The notes under the pieces: model-generated
What the model saw: the letters and a program-made list of their open reading frames with translations, nothing else
Told to the model about the DNA's origin: nothing
The model's database searches: none
Position numbers and translations under genes: made by a program
Assembly (NCBI RefSeq): GCF_900188485.1
Contig: NZ_FZPH01000003.1
Location: 558,001 to 622,000, forward strand
Origin: Asanoa hainanensis
Lineage (GTDB): Bacteria > Actinomycetota > Actinomycetes > Mycobacteriales > Micromonosporaceae
Length of the DNA stretch: 64,000 nt
Reading direction: 5' to 3'
Shown: positions 63,128 through 64,000 of the stretch, piece by piece
How the letters are laid out: each line of letters starts with the position of its first letter
How positions within the stretch are numbered: position 1 is the stretch's first letter

Positions 63128-64000
63128 TTACCGCCTGGCCGGCTTGAACCCTTCGATCATCACTTGGAGCATCGGCTGGCTGGCCCGCCACTGGCTGTCC
63201 GGCGTGCTGAGGTAGATCGAGTACGCCTGGTCGCGGGCCGTGACGAAGCCGCGGTTGAGCACGTGCAGCCGGGTGCCGCTGCTGGACGTGTAGGTGAACT
63301 CCCAGTCCGCCGCGGCACGCCAGTACTTGACCGTCTCGATCCGGACCCGGGCGTAGTTCCGGTAGCCGCTCTTGCGCGCCTGCTCGTTGTTGAGCCAGTC
63401 CTGCTTCGGGTCGGGCTTCGGGTTCCGGGTCTGGTCGATCAGCAGGAAGCGGTTGCCGTTGGGCTCGGTCCACCGGGCCCGGCCGCCGCCGTCGTTGCTG
63501 TAGGTCCAGCCCTCGGGCACCGGCACCTGGAACCCGCTGCCGTTGTCGCGCATGCGCCAGCCCGCCGGGAGCGTGAAGGCCGGCGGCGATGGAGGTGTCG
63601 TCGGCTGCGCCGGTGGCTTGGTGGTCGTCGCCGACGTCGGCGCGGGCTTCGTGGCCCCCTTGGTGGGGGCCGCCTGGGCCGCCGGGTTGGTGCGGGCCGT
63701 GTTCGGGTTCTTCTTGGTGTCTGAGTTGTCGCGGAGGAGGAGCAGGACGGCGGCCATCATGAGTACGACGGCCGCCAGCGCCGCGGCCACGATGGCCAGG
63801 GACCTGGTCCGCTGGTCTGTCCCACGTGGAGGGTTGCCCTGGTGGACCCGGCCCTGGGCGGGCGGTGGCGGTGGTGGCGGGACCGAGGCGCGGCCGGCCG
63901 GGGAGATCGGGCGGGCGACCGGGCCGCCGGGCGAGACCGGACGCGCCGCGGGCGAGACGGGGCGGGCCGCGGGTGAGACCGGGCGGGCTGCGGGCGAGAC
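63128..64000 (-). CDS. membrane protein, probable Ser/Thr protein kinase C-terminal part (5' end outside window)
   Basis: The frame is open to the window edge, so only the C-terminal 290 residues are seen. First comes a Pro/Ala-rich segment with heptapeptide repeats RPVSPAA (about four, degenerate) and a poly-Pro run, then a membrane helix (LAIVAAALAAVVLMMAAVLLLL), a Lys/Pro/Thr-rich extracellular linker and a compact domain (FTLPAGWRMRDNGSGFQVPVPEGWTY to MLQVMIEGFKP). Such a layout, with Pro-rich juxtamembrane region, one helix and extracellular sensor, is typical of actinobacterial receptor kinases (PknB-type), but no kinase motif is in view. The next gene downstream starts 62 bases after the stop. 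Confidence 0.65.
   Translation of the reverse strand, partial: VSPAARPVSPAARPVSPAARPVSPGGPVARPISPAGRASVPPPPPPPAQGRVHQGNPPRGTDQRTRSLAIVAAALAAVVLMMAAVLLLLRDNSDTKKNPNTARTNPAAQAAPTKGATKPAPTSATTTKPPAQPTTPPSPPAFTLPAGWRMRDNGSGFQVPVPEGWTYSNDGGGRARWTEPNGNRFLLIDQTRNPKPDPKQDWLNNEQARKSGYRNYARVRIETVKYWRAAADWEFTYTSSSGTRLHVLNRGFVTARDQAYSIYLSTPDSQWRASQPMLQVMIEGFKPARR

Overview
This window comes from a high-GC actinobacterial chromosome. Coding is dense, third positions are almost all G or C, GTG (sometimes TTG) starts are common, and neighbouring genes often overlap as ATGA, GTGA or TGATG. The gene content points to Micromonosporaceae or a close relative: Sdh1-type succinate dehydrogenase, an F420-type luciferase-like oxidoreductase, GtrA proteins, a PIN-PhoH protein, PckG and a propionyl/acetyl-CoA carboxylase beta chain. 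The family-level placement is inference. The genes uppS1-like, phoH, glpX, DUF4245, xseB, xseA, ispH and ychF are the set that, from memory, lies together in Mycobacterium tuberculosis (about Rv1086 to Rv1112). They are present here in rearranged order, so much of the window is conserved core genome. No phage, insertion sequence, CRISPR array, rRNA or tRNA was recognised.

Layout. 1-1180: 3' part of an oligopeptide ABC permease operon (dppC-like, then a dppB-like gene cut by the window edge). 1390-4857: the TldD/TldE protease pair and a membrane protein. 4977-8750: sdhCAB, with four Cys/His residues within six positions of the membrane subunit and a 99-residue tail on SdhB, closed by a strong terminator. 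8832-12396: Nudix, SDR, PH-domain and YciI genes and a DUF433/PIN-like toxin-antitoxin pair with a dyad upstream. 12483-15662: ychF and a metallo-beta-lactamase-fold hydrolase, separated by a 1-kb repeat island. 15773-21305: adaptive-response alkylation repair (AdaA-AlkA fusion, Ogt) and a heterodimeric ABC exporter. 21473-26096: a class A penicillin-binding protein and an archaeal-type valyl-tRNA synthetase. 26221-30042: membrane proteins, RmuC and a lipoprotein. 30031-37796: ispH, xseAB, an LppX/LprG-like lipoprotein, DUF4245, glpX, a ferredoxin-NADP reductase, a rhomboid protease and a trypsin. 37873-41924: a lytic-transglycosylase-like protein, a DHFR-like protein, PhoH and small proteins. 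42075-46348: an XRE regulator, OtsB, a lipoprotein and a TetR/quinone oxidoreductase divergon. 46356-49148: an isoprenoid operon (membrane protein, geranylgeranyl-reductase-like protein, short cis-prenyltransferase). 49198-54699: pckG, a sigma factor with its own zinc-binding tail, two GtrA proteins and an Eis-like acetyltransferase. 54696-60625: PH protein, BirA, carboxyltransferase and an LLM-hemerythrin fusion divergent from a MarR regulator. 60629-64000: an operon of a probable Ser/Thr kinase (cut by the edge), a small membrane protein, an M50-like membrane protease, an ECF sigma factor and a membrane-anchored protein.

Regulation visible in the DNA. About fifteen genes have a TANNNT hexamer 6-7 bases before the start codon with no room for a Shine-Dalgarno site, the signature of leaderless transcripts. 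Clear dyads lie next to MarR, TetR, XRE and DUF433 regulators, a CRP-type site lies upstream of the lytic transglycosylase gene, and several strong intrinsic terminators were found.

The observations most worth following are: the repeat island at 13.7-14.5 kb; a near-identical 78-bp repeat placed between two convergent gene pairs; the M50/sigma/membrane-protein operon; the LLM-hemerythrin fusion with twin MarR operators; the membrane protein/reductase/prenyltransferase operon; and the unusual SdhC and SdhB features. All functions are read from sequence and remembered family knowledge; no search was run.
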